Source: Pseudomonadales bacterium
GTDB taxonomy: Bacteria; Pseudomonadota; Gammaproteobacteria; Pseudomonadales; Pseudohongiellaceae
NCBI GenBank assembly: GCA_022827425.1
Contig: JAJDSZ010000123.1
Span: forward strand, 1-36,093
Direction of reading: 5' to 3'
DNA: 36,093 nucleotides
Shown: one piece after another, positions 16,286 to 23,996 of the stretch
Layout of the letters: each line of letters starts with the position of its first letter
Numbering within the stretch: position 1 is the first letter of the stretch
Made by a program: the position numbers and the translations under genes
Notes under the pieces: generated by a model
Told to the model about the DNA's origin: nothing
Seen by the model: only the letters and a program-made list of their open reading frames with translations
Databases searched by the model: none

Positions 16286-17378
16286 GTCCGGCCCCGGCTT
16301 CCCGCTCGAGATACTCCTGCCACTTGCGCACGGTAACCCGCTGAAAGGCGGCCACCACCGGATTGACTTCAATCGCCGGCTCGTCCCAATGTTGTTCGTA
16401 ACCGGATTGCTCGGCTTCCACGGCAACCCGGTCCTGGTCGAGCAGGGGGCCGATCAGCAGCCGGTTGGAAATCTTCATCAGGGACTTCATGGCAAAGCGC
16501 GGAATGCGCACCGGCAGCAGGGGAATTTTCAGCGACTTGAAGTAGAACAGGAAAAATGTCCGGGTGGTGCGTTCATCGATGGGCAGGACGAACAGCCAGT
16601 GCTTGATTTCATCGTCGGTGTTGGACCACTGGTAGGGATACTGGTAGCAAAGCTTCATGCGGTTGGTATTGAGCCGGTCGTGATCGACGAACAGGCCGGA
16701 AATGCGCCCGCGGCCGACCCGGGAGTCATACTCCAGATGCACGTCGTCCCCCACGGTTTCACAGGCGGTGAGTTCGGCCCCGTCGAAGGGGCGGTACTTG
16801 CGGTGCAGGTGGGCGTGGGAAAAGTCGCTCACATTGTCGATGATCACCGAATGATGGGCCGAACAGGTGAATCCCAGGGGCACGCAGGCCCAGCGGTCCT
16901 TGCCTTCGATTTCGGGAATTTCGGGAATGTCGCGCTGCCCCGCGAGTTGCGGATCGCCGGGAAAAAGCCAGACCAGCCCGTAACGCACCCTGACCGGATA
17001 ACCGCGGATGGAGATGTCGGGCAGTTCCCTGCGACCGAATAGGTCGGGGATTTCCACCACCCGGCCCTGCCGGTCGTACTTCCAGCCGTGGTAGGCGCAT
17101 ACCAGCCGGCAGTTATCCACCTGCCCGAGCGACAGCTTGAGCTGGCGATGGGCGCAGCGGTTCTCCAGCGCGTGAAATTCTCCGGCGGCACTGCGAAAAA
17201 GAGCGATGGAGCGTTTCCAGAAAACCACCTCCACCACGGTTCCGGGTTTGACATTGCGAACTTCTTCCACCGCGTACCAGTAATCCGGGCACATGCCCGC
17301 CGCCCGGGACTTCTGCCGCAGGCTGCGGGCCTCCGCAAAGCCTGGCGGCGCTGTTGTTGCCGTTGCCGCTGGATTCAT
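16272..17378 (-). CDS. Rieske non-heme iron oxygenase, SdmA-like sterol C-4 demethylase
   Basis: The 368-residue protein has an N-terminal Rieske domain with the [2Fe-2S] ligands Cys75-x-His77 and Cys94-x2-His97 in RCAHRQLK and CAYHGWKYD. The catalytic domain carries DNVSDFSHAHLHRKY, giving Asp185, His188 and His192 (or His190) as likely mononuclear iron ligands. Rieske oxygenases of this type include KshA, pheophorbide oxygenase and SdmA, the bacterial enzyme that oxidises the sterol C-4 methyl group. Its place between an SDR and sterol genes argues for SdmA function. It is probably membrane-associated through Leu/Pro-rich segments around residue 290-310. ATGA overlap with the upstream gene indicates translational coupling. 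No dedicated reductase for the Rieske centre is nearby. Confidence 0.85.
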   Translation of the reverse strand: MNPAATATTAPPGFAEARSLRQKSRAAGMCPDYWYAVEEVRNVKPGTVVEVVFWKRSIALFRSAAGEFHALENRCAHRQLKLSLGQVDNCRLVCAYHGWKYDRQGRVVEIPDLFGRRELPDISIRGYPVRVRYGLVWLFPGDPQLAGQRDIPEIPEIEGKDRWACVPLGFTCSAHHSVIIDNVSDFSHAHLHRKYRPFDGAELTACETVGDDVHLEYDSRVGRGRISGLFVDHDRLNTNRMKLCYQYPYQWSNTDDEIKHWLFVLPIDERTTRTFFLFYFKSLKIPLLPVRIPRFAMKSLMKISNRLLIGPLLDQDRVAVEAEQSGYEQHWDEPAIEVNPVVAAFQRVTVRKWQEYLEREAGAGHAAA

Positions 17379-18523
17379 TCCTGTCCCTCGCTGGCTGTTG
17401 TCGGCGAACTCTCATCGCTTGAATCTTCCACTGACTGATACGCTGCATTGTCCCGTGGCGGTTTTGCCGCGGGATTGTCAATCGCCTTGCGCTCATGGTA
17501 GTGGAATGCGTAGGCTTCATGGACTGCGTCGCGGATGCTGCCCGGCTGGTAGCCCAGTTCGTTCTTGGCCTTGGCCAGGTTGGCGTGGCGGCATTTCTTC
17601 AGCAGGCGGATCGCGCCCGGGGTGAAGCGCTGGGGAAAGTCCGGATGGAAGCGGCTCAGATAGAAGCTGGCGATTTCCGAAAACACATACATGAGATTGG
17701 CGGGAATCCGCCGGTTCGGGCGCGGAATGCCGGTAACTTCCTCGTAGAGGTCGAGAATATCGGAGATCGTCAGGTACTGGCTGCTGAAAATGTACTTCTC
17801 CCCGCTGCGGCCTTTTTCCATGCACAGCAGGTGGCCCTGCACAATATCCCTTGCCGCGACGAATTCAAAACCGCCATCGACATAGGCCCGCAGCTTGCCA
17901 TTGGTGTAATCGCACAGCGTCCTGCCAAGCCGCGACGGGAAGAAATCCGCGCCGCCGACCACCGCGCAACAGGTGGCCACTATCACATCCTGGCCCATGG
18001 CCGCCGCCCGCAGGCATTCATGCTCCACCAGCGTCTTGCTGCGCTCGTAGGGCATGGTGCGCTCCATGGGATAGAACTGCATGGTTTCGTCGCTGGGCGC
18101 GGACGGGTCGTCCAGATCGTAACCCACGGCGCTGAACGAACCGGTAACCACCACCCGGCCGGCTTCCGCTTCCCGGGCGGCCTGGAGCACATTGCGGGTG
18201 CCGAGCACATTGCATTCGTAGATTTCCCGGCGGTGGGCGAGGTCGCCGTCGATGGTGGAAATCCTGGCGGCGACGTGATACACGCCCCGGCAGCCTTCCA
18301 CGGCGCGGCGGGTGGCGCCGAGGTCGCGAATATCGGCCCAGGCGCGCTCCACCGCAAGGCCATCCAGCGCGGCGTTATTGTCTTCTTCGCGCAGCAGCAC
18401 GCGCACCCTGACCCCATCAGCAAGCAAGCGGCGCACGAGATTCGCCCCCACATGGCCGGCGGAGCCGGTAAGAAGCACCGGCGCCGTTCGGGAATCGGAG
18501 GCTTGGGATGACTGGGTGTTCAC
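17375..18523 (-). CDS. NAD(P)-dependent 3-beta-hydroxysteroid dehydrogenase/decarboxylase-like reductase (SdmB-like)
   Basis: This extended SDR has an N-terminal Rossmann motif, LLTGSAGHVGANLVRRLL, an Asp-containing cofactor loop (WADIRD), the conserved CNVLGTRNVLQAA strand-helix, VVTGSFSAVGY and the catalytic pair Tyr-x3-Lys in YERSK. It resembles NSDHL/3-beta-HSD and the SdmB protein that works with SdmA in C-4 demethylation, oxidising the 3-hydroxyl and releasing the C-4 carboxyl. The frame opens with TTG at 18538, but GTG at 18523 has AGGA about seven bases upstream and is preferred, giving 382 residues. It is the first gene of the five-gene sterol operon; its stop overlaps the next ATG. 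The acidic, Ser-rich C-terminus after residue 365 is not conserved-looking. Confidence 0.87.
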   Translation of the reverse strand: MNTQSSQASDSRTAPVLLTGSAGHVGANLVRRLLADGVRVRVLLREEDNNAALDGLAVERAWADIRDLGATRRAVEGCRGVYHVAARISTIDGDLAHRREIYECNVLGTRNVLQAAREAEAGRVVVTGSFSAVGYDLDDPSAPSDETMQFYPMERTMPYERSKTLVEHECLRAAAMGQDVIVATCCAVVGGADFFPSRLGRTLCDYTNGKLRAYVDGGFEFVAARDIVQGHLLCMEKGRSGEKYIFSSQYLTISDILDLYEEVTGIPRPNRRIPANLMYVFSEIASFYLSRFHPDFPQRFTPGAIRLLKKCRHANLAKAKNELGYQPGSIRDAVHEAYAFHYHERKAIDNPAAKPPRDNAAYQSVEDSSDESSPTTASEGQE

Positions 18524-18546
18524 CTTGTTTCCTGGCAATTGTTGGT

Positions 18547-18567
18547 CCGCGATTTCTTCTGTCGCGG
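18547..18567. promoter_or_regulatory. Inverted repeat in the leader of the sterol operon
   Basis: CCGCGA (18547-18552) and TCGCGG (18562-18567) are exact complements separated by nine bases. They lie between the predicted promoter and the first gene. This may be a repressor site or a leader hairpin; no family can be named. Confidence 0.35.
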
Positions 18568-18588
18568 TAAGCCGTTGAAATTGATTTT

Positions 18589-18618
18589 ATTGTAACGGCC
18601 CAAGAGCCTGTGTCGCAA
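18589..18618 (-). promoter_or_regulatory. Predicted promoter of the sterol operon
   Basis: On the minus strand TTGCGA (18618-18613) and TACAAT (18594-18589) are separated by 18 bp, a fair sigma70 match in otherwise GC-rich DNA. The transcript would start near 18580 and give a leader of about 60 bases before the GTG at 18523. Confidence 0.45.
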
Positions 18619-18668
18619 GGAAGCTCTGACTTGATCAGAGCTTCCTCGGAGCCTGCGGCGCAGGCTCC
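18619..18668 (-). terminator. Two tandem hairpins between the PD40 gene and the sterol operon
   Basis: GGAAGCTCTGA-CTTGA-TCAGAGCTTCC (18619-18645) is a perfect 11-bp stem. GGAGCCTGC-GGC-GCAGGCTCC (18648-18668) is a perfect 9-bp stem that touches the stop codon of the PD40 gene. They are placed to end transcription of that gene before the sterol promoter. Neither is followed by a long T run, so they may instead be processing or insulating structures. Confidence 0.5.
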
Positions 18669-19612
18669 TAGTCAACATTCAGCCTGCTGGTCCAGAATAT
18701 GTCGATATTGCCCAGGCTGTTGTCGGCCCGGGAGGAAAACCAGGTTATCGTTTCCTGGCCGGGGGGCAGCGCCGGGCACATGTCGGCGCCCGCGGTATTC
18801 ACCTGGGGCCCGAGATTGAAGGCCGGCCCCCAACTGTCCGCGCCTTCGGCGGCGGCGCCCCAGATATCCATGCCTCCGTAGCCTCCGGGGCGGCTTGAGG
18901 TGAAATACACGGTGCCGTCTTCGGCCTGGCTGAAATGGAATTCCTCGCCTTCGGTATTGATGTTCGGCCCCTGGTTCACCGGCTCCATCCAGTTGCCGGT
19001 GGCGTCCCGCCTTGCGCAGTAGATATCGGAACCGCCGAAGCCGCCCGCGCGTCGCGACGCGAAACAGAGCGTTTCGCCATCCCGCAGAATCGCCGGGCAA
19101 TGTTCATCGCCTTCGTCGGTGCTGATGGGATAGCCCACGAGCTCCGGTTCGGTCCATTCGCCATTGACCTTGCGGGTGATGAAAATGTCATTGTTGTTCT
19201 GCGGCGATGTGGTCGCCAGACGGTCGGACTTGAAATAGATGGTGTTGCCGTCCGCGGTGATCCAGGGCTCGCGGTCATCGCCCTTGCGCAGCGGGTCCAC
19301 ATCGGTGGCGGGCGCCGCATTGACGGGCATGCCCATGTTCACCGGCGTGTTCCAGGTGCCGGTTTCAGCGTTGAAGGTGGCGATGTACAGGTCTTTCGGG
19401 TCGCCGGGCGCCACGGCCATGTCCTGCCGCGCGCTGCAATAGACCATGGTGCCATCGTCGGCGAAGGACAATTCCCCTTCGGCCCACATGGTATTGATGG
19501 GAGCGCCGAAATTGTGCACGGCAAGTTCCACCCAGTCATTCTGGGCCAGGGAAGCGCCGCCCGCGGCGCACAGCGCGGCCGCCAGCGTCAGTCTTGCGAG
19601 GATTCTGTTCAT
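18668..19612 (-). CDS. Secreted PD40/TolB-like beta-propeller protein
   Basis: The 314-residue protein begins with a signal peptide (LTLAAALCAAGGASLAQ). The mature part repeats the PD40 (WD40-like) blade pattern: SFADDGTMVYCSAR, ITADGNTIYFKSDR, ILRDGETLCFASRRAGGFGG followed by SDIY, and EDGTVYFTSSRPGGYGGMD. Such repeats occur in TolB, in OmpA-type proteins and in S9 peptidase propellers. No enzymatic domain follows, so it is probably a periplasmic binding or scaffold protein. It is 18 bp downstream of a small anchored protein gene on the same strand and likely co-transcribed. No direct link to sterol synthesis is visible, though it adjoins the operon. Confidence 0.75.
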   Translation of the reverse strand: MNRILARLTLAAALCAAGGASLAQNDWVELAVHNFGAPINTMWAEGELSFADDGTMVYCSARQDMAVAPGDPKDLYIATFNAETGTWNTPVNMGMPVNAAPATDVDPLRKGDDREPWITADGNTIYFKSDRLATTSPQNNNDIFITRKVNGEWTEPELVGYPISTDEGDEHCPAILRDGETLCFASRRAGGFGGSDIYCARRDATGNWMEPVNQGPNINTEGEEFHFSQAEDGTVYFTSSRPGGYGGMDIWGAAAEGADSWGPAFNLGPQVNTAGADMCPALPPGQETITWFSSRADNSLGNIDIFWTSRLNVD

Positions 19613-19630
19613 CAGGGGCTTTCCTTCCTG

Positions 19631-20152
19631 TCAGCTTCGCGATTCAACGCGGAATGTCCACCAGTGGTCCGGGCGCTCGGCGTCCGCAGCCGGCCTCGGG
19701 TTGTAGGGATCATCGCCGAAGTCCTGCAATTTGGCGATGCGCGCGGTCCAGGACTGGTCCATCAACGCCGGGTCGGTGATCCGGTTTACCTTCACGGGAT
19801 ACACCACGCCGTCGAGGCGCAATCTGCCGGGGGAATCGGTCCCCACGTGGCTCGCCCAGTACTTGCTGTCGCAGACCGAGCAACTCAGATAAAGTTCCCC
19901 CGCGGGCGTGGCCATGCAGTTCAGATTGATGGCATGGGGCCGCCAGCCGCCGGCGTATATCTGCAGGGCGCACAACGGTACTTCATTGGCGAAGGTCCAG
20001 TCATCCACCGAGGCGTTCCCGGCGCTGCCGAGAAGATAGAACCCCGGCGTCCTGTCCCGGGGATATGCGGATGTCCAGACCAGCAGGGCGAGCAAGGCCA
20101 GGGCCAGAACGGCCAGGCCCGCGCGTTTGGCGGTAAAAGCGGATGTTGCCAT
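19631..20152 (-). CDS. Hypothetical membrane-anchored protein
   Basis: The 173-residue product has one N-terminal membrane segment (AGLAVLALALLALLVWTSAY) and a periplasmic domain. That domain contains LYLSCSVCDSKYWASHVG and GRLRLDGVVYPVKVNRITDP, reminiscent of small beta-barrel (PNPOx-like or DUF2255-like) folds, but I cannot assign a family with confidence. It has four cysteines, two of them as CSVC, which could form a disulphide or bind metal. It precedes the PD40 protein gene by 18 bp, and the two probably form a unit. Confidence 0.6.
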   Translation of the reverse strand: MATSAFTAKRAGLAVLALALLALLVWTSAYPRDRTPGFYLLGSAGNASVDDWTFANEVPLCALQIYAGGWRPHAINLNCMATPAGELYLSCSVCDSKYWASHVGTDSPGRLRLDGVVYPVKVNRITDPALMDQSWTARIAKLQDFGDDPYNPRPAADAERPDHWWTFRVESRS

Positions 20153-20491
20153 AGCTGCGTTCTCCTCGATTGCGCGGAACCATCACGAGTCGCGCCGACC
20201 CCATGTGAATGTCCAGTTGCAGAATAGCCCCCAGGGCTGCCAGGGGCAAGCGCTGCGCCTCCGGTCAGTCGGCGCCGGAGGAAAAGCAGCCGTTTCCAGG
20301 ACATGTGTTCGCGTCGGGTTCGGACAATTTGTAACAGTATGGGCGCCGATTCTCCCTTAGTATTTGCCCCGGGGACAAATCGACGCCAGCCATCGCGCCG
20401 CCCTTTCGCGATGGATCCAGCTTTCTCGCGCCAACCCGAAGTCAACGCGAATCAGCAACGGAAGTGGCGCGGAAATTCGAGGTTTGGATTG
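20153..20491. other. Divergent intergenic region before the TonB receptor
   Basis: About 340 bp separate the anchored-protein gene (minus) from the preferred start of the TonB receptor (plus). No conserved gene is seen. TTTGCCCC-GGGGACAAA at 20363-20379 is an imperfect palindrome that could be an operator. Plus-strand frames starting at 20303 or 20411 would extend the receptor N-terminally through sequence with no signal-peptide character. Confidence 0.4.
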
Positions 20492-22687
20492 ATGCCAGGT
20501 CCATTGCGCAACATCCGTTTGGCCATTTTTCCGCTCGCCGGCTCGCTGCTCGGCCTGAGCGGCGGCGCTACGGCCCAGGACAATGTGGGCGAAGAGTCCA
20601 CCGTGGTCTATCCCGCGTCGTACTTCGAGGAATACTCCCCGGTCAGCGCCCAGGACATGCTCGACCGTATTCCCGGCATGGAGTCCAGGGGCGGACCCGG
20701 CGGCGGCGGGCCTCCCCGGGGCTTCTCCGGCGGGGCGGGGGGCGGGCCGAATGTTTCCCGGGGCGGCCGCGGCTTCGGCGGCGGTCGCAGCGGCGGCAAT
20801 GAAATCCTCATCAACGGCAAGCGCACCGCGGGCAAGAACAACAACACCAGCGGTGTGCTCGACCGCATCACCGCGGCCCAGGTGGACTATATCGAAATCA
20901 TTCGCGACACCAGCGGCTCGCTCGACGTGCGCGGCTCGGGCCAGGTGGTCAATGTGGTGCTGTTCGAGGAATTGTCCAGCACCAGCATTTCCTACGATGT
21001 GAACATGGACAACTACATCGGCAACGAGAACCGCCCGGGCGGCAATCTCGCGCTCAGCGGCCAGAGCGGCGGCCTCAACTATGTGATCAGCGCCCAGGCC
21101 GCGCCGCGCTTCATGGACCAGACCACCTGGGAAGAATCGGTGCTCGGCGACTTCTCCCCCAACGACACCATCTGGGAAGAGCGCACCATCGATGCGGCCA
21201 ACTACGAACTCAGCGCCAATCTCGATTACCAGTTCAGCAACCGCAGCAGCGCCCGGCTGAATGCGCTGTTCGGCCACAATGACCGGCCCTCGTCGGTGAT
21301 GCGCCATATCACCGATCTCAAGGTCGAACCCAATGCGCGGGACATCGAGCGCGAGGAGATTCCGGCCGAGTCCAGCAACTGGGAAATCGGCGGCGACTAC
21401 GAGTATCTCACCGACAATAACTCCCGCTTCAAGGTGCTTTTCATCGCCAATGAAAACGACAATGCCTCCCTGCGCGAGCGCTTTGACGTGCTCGCGGGCG
21501 GCGATGAGAAGAACCTGTTCCTCAATACCGATTCGACGATTACCGAGCGTATCATCCGCGGTTCCTGGACCTTCGACATCGGCGGCAACCAGGATCTCGA
21601 GCTCGGCGCCGAGGGCGCCCAGACCGTGCTCGATTCGAGCCTTGCGCTGGGGCTTGCAGGAACCGGCGAACCTTCGGCGGCGGTGGGCGGGCTGGTGCCG
21701 GTTTCCGTCGCCAACGCCAACTCCGAAGTGGAAGAACTGCGCTACGAGCCTTTCGCCATCCACAACTGGGTGCTCAATCCGCGCTTGACCCTGGAATCGA
21801 CCCTGCTGTGGGAAACCTCAACCATCACCCAGAGCGGCGATGTCGGCAATTCCCGGGATTTCCAGTTCCTCAAACCCAAGTTCGACCTGCGCTACAACCT
21901 GACGCCGCAACTGCAATTGCGCGGCTCCATCGAACGTGTGGTGCTGCAATTGAGCTTTGCCGATTTCGTCGCCGCCAATGACGAGCAGGACGACGACTCC
22001 AACACCCAGGCGGGCAATGTCAACCTGCGTCAGGAATGGCTGTGGAAGTACGATTTCAACGCCGAGTACCGGCTCCCCAATGACTATGGCGTACTCGACG
22101 CCAATGTCTATTATCACGCCCACCACGACCGCATCGAGCGTATCGACGTCACCGTGGACGAAGACAATCTCCAGTCCGCCAACGGCAATATCGGCGATGG
22201 CGAAATGTGGGGATTCCGGGGCAACGCCAGCGTCCGCATGCGGATGTTCGACCTGCCCAACCTGCTGCTCACCGCCAGCCTGACGGTGGAGGACTCCCGC
22301 ATCATGGACCCTTTCCTGGCCTATGAGCGGCGCTTCCAGAACATGGCCCGGGGTTTCAATTCCTTCGGCTTCCGCCATGACATCCCCCAGTGGAATCTCA
22401 ACTGGGGCGGCAGATGGATGAACCGCCACGACGGCAATATCCTGCGGGTCGATATCGACGATATCGAATACGCCTCAGGCGACCCCCGGGGCTCGCTGTT
22501 CGTGGAATACATCGACCGCCGCGGCCTCACCTGGCGCCTGGAAGGCCAGAGCCTGTCCAACCCGCAAAACTGCCGCGAGCGATTGCGCTATCTCGGACGT
22601 GTTTCCGCCGGCGTGCTGGAAGAGTTGGAATTTCGCTGCAACTCTTCCGGGCGGGTGATCAATTTCAAGGTGAGCGGCACTTTCTGA
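20492..22687 (+). CDS. TonB-dependent outer-membrane receptor with Gly-rich plug
   Basis: The preferred ATG at 20492 gives 731 residues with a signal peptide (NIRLAIFPLAGSLLGLSGG, then ATAQ). The plug domain includes SAQDMLDRIPGM, a long Gly/Arg/Pro-rich insertion, NEILINGKRTAGKNNNTSG and VLDRITAAQVDYIEIIRDTS, GSLDVRGSGQVVNVVL, typical of TonB-dependent receptors. The remainder alternates short hydrophobic strands and ends VINFKVSGTF, with the terminal Phe needed for barrel insertion. The ligand is unknown. A GAGG is about ten bases before the start. It is divergent from the PD40 pair and followed by a hairpin with TTTT at 22689-22712. Confidence 0.85.
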   Translation: MPGPLRNIRLAIFPLAGSLLGLSGGATAQDNVGEESTVVYPASYFEEYSPVSAQDMLDRIPGMESRGGPGGGGPPRGFSGGAGGGPNVSRGGRGFGGGRSGGNEILINGKRTAGKNNNTSGVLDRITAAQVDYIEIIRDTSGSLDVRGSGQVVNVVLFEELSSTSISYDVNMDNYIGNENRPGGNLALSGQSGGLNYVISAQAAPRFMDQTTWEESVLGDFSPNDTIWEERTIDAANYELSANLDYQFSNRSSARLNALFGHNDRPSSVMRHITDLKVEPNARDIEREEIPAESSNWEIGGDYEYLTDNNSRFKVLFIANENDNASLRERFDVLAGGDEKNLFLNTDSTITERIIRGSWTFDIGGNQDLELGAEGAQTVLDSSLALGLAGTGEPSAAVGGLVPVSVANANSEVEELRYEPFAIHNWVLNPRLTLESTLLWETSTITQSGDVGNSRDFQFLKPKFDLRYNLTPQLQLRGSIERVVLQLSFADFVAANDEQDDDSNTQAGNVNLRQEWLWKYDFNAEYRLPNDYGVLDANVYYHAHHDRIERIDVTVDEDNLQSANGNIGDGEMWGFRGNASVRMRMFDLPNLLLTASLTVEDSRIMDPFLAYERRFQNMARGFNSFGFRHDIPQWNLNWGGRWMNRHDGNILRVDIDDIEYASGDPRGSLFVEYIDRRGLTWRLEGQSLSNPQNCRERLRYLGRVSAGVLEELEFRCNSSGRVINFKVSGTF

Positions 22688-22688
22688 G

Positions 22689-22712
22689 CCCCGGCCGCGG
22701 CCTTGGGGTTTT
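22689..22712 (+). terminator. Possible intrinsic terminator after the TonB receptor
   Basis: CCCCGGCCGCGGCCTTGGGG can fold into an imperfect GC-rich stem and is followed by TTTT, just after the TGA at 22685-22687. The hydrolase gene on the other strand ends at 22749. Confidence 0.35.
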
Positions 22713-22748
22713 CCTTCGCTGTCAGTAAAATCGGGTTTCCGGAGGTCA

Positions 22749-23996
22749 TCAGCGATCGATGATGGCCTCATCCACCAGACGTTTGAAGTTCTCGCGAAAA
22801 CCGCCGCCGCGGGATGGGGAGACCTGGGACATGATGACCATCACCATGTCGAGATTCGGGTCGATGAAATAGCGCGTTGCGGCGGAGCCGTCCCACCAGA
22901 TCACGCCGTTGCCGACCGGGAAGTTGTAGGCTCCGGCGTTCATGACCAGGTTGAAGCCGCCGAGGGTCCAGCCCGAGCCGAGCCAGTAGCCGCCGGTGCC
23001 GATGGGTATGGCGGCGTCCGGCACGGCGTTGCGGTAGATGAGTTCCGCGGTTTCCTCCCGCAATACGCGCTCGCCGTCGAGTTCGCCCTTGTCGAGTACC
23101 ATCTGGCTGTAGCGCATGAAATCGGGCACCGTGGAAAGCAGGCCGACGCCGCCTTCGATCAGCGGCGGCCGCGATGTCCATGGCACCTGTTCGATCCGGT
23201 AGGGATTGAGCCGGCCGTCCGCGGGCCGGTAGACCACCGCGAGCCGTTCGGCGTCTTCGCCTTCGGCCCAGAACATGGTGCTGTCCATGCCCAGGGGTTC
23301 GAACAGGTTTTCTTGCAGGTATTCGTCGAAGGGCTGGCCGGACCAGACTTCGACGAGCTTGCCCAGGATGGTGGCGTGGATGCCATAGCGGAAAGCCGTG
23401 CCGGGGTCGTGGTATAGCGGGATGCGCGCGGCGTTGCTCGTCATTTCGTCGAGGCTGATCGATTTGTCGCGCACCTTGTGTTCGCGATAGAGCGCGGAGC
23501 TGCGAGGCCCGAGCCCGGAAGTGTGCGTGAGCAGATGCGCCACGGTGATGTCGCCGATGCGCTCGCGGGTTCGCGTAATGTCGGTGCTGTCGGGGTCGAG
23601 CAGCACGCGCTGGTCGGCGAATTCGGGAAGGTACATCGAGATCGGATCGTCGAAATCGAACTTGCCCCGTTCGTATTGCTGCAGCACGGCGGTGCTGGTG
23701 ACCTGCCGCGTCATCGAGTAGATGCGGAACAGGGTGTCCGGCCGCATTGCCCGGCCGTTTTCCAGGTCGTATTGGCCCAGGGCTTCGAAGTAGACGAGTT
23801 TTCCGTCGCGGGCTACCGCCGCAACTACGCCGGGAATGTCGCCGTCGTCGATATGCCGCTGCAGTCTGGTGGTAACGAGTTCCAGTTTCGCCGGGTCCAT
23901 GCCAAACGAGGCCGGGTCAGCCGGCTGCAGGGCCTGCCCGAACAGGACTGCCGGCAACATCGGCAGCAAGGCGACGCCCTGTGCAATTCGAATCAT
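22749..23996 (-). CDS. Class C beta-lactamase/esterase-like serine hydrolase, secreted
   Basis: The 415-residue protein has a signal peptide (MIRIAQGVALLPMLPAVLFGQA) and the fold of the beta-lactamase class C/EstB esterase family: VVAAVARDGKLVYFEALGQYD, MRPDTLFRIYSMTRQVTS, HLLTHTSGLG, FRYGIHATILGKLVEVWSG and NLFEPLGMDSTMF. The nucleophile Ser94 is present, but the SxxK motif reads S-M-T-R, with Arg97 (codon CGG) where the catalytic Lys is expected. The YxN tyrosine region reads YGIH. The enzyme may be an altered esterase or inactive. ATG at 23996 overlaps the stop of a small membrane protein (ATGA); a longer frame to 24236 is only the shadow of that gene. Confidence 0.85.
   Translation of the reverse strand: MIRIAQGVALLPMLPAVLFGQALQPADPASFGMDPAKLELVTTRLQRHIDDGDIPGVVAAVARDGKLVYFEALGQYDLENGRAMRPDTLFRIYSMTRQVTSTAVLQQYERGKFDFDDPISMYLPEFADQRVLLDPDSTDITRTRERIGDITVAHLLTHTSGLGPRSSALYREHKVRDKSISLDEMTSNAARIPLYHDPGTAFRYGIHATILGKLVEVWSGQPFDEYLQENLFEPLGMDSTMFWAEGEDAERLAVVYRPADGRLNPYRIEQVPWTSRPPLIEGGVGLLSTVPDFMRYSQMVLDKGELDGERVLREETAELIYRNAVPDAAIPIGTGGYWLGSGWTLGGFNLVMNAGAYNFPVGNGVIWWDGSAATRYFIDPNLDMVMVIMSQVSPSRGGGFRENFKRLVDEAIIDR

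Noticed and set aside
15182-16426. Longer start (16426) for the sterol reductase
   Set aside because: The extra 47 residues are the antisense of the Rieske gene and unlike the family N-terminus; ATG 16285 fits better.
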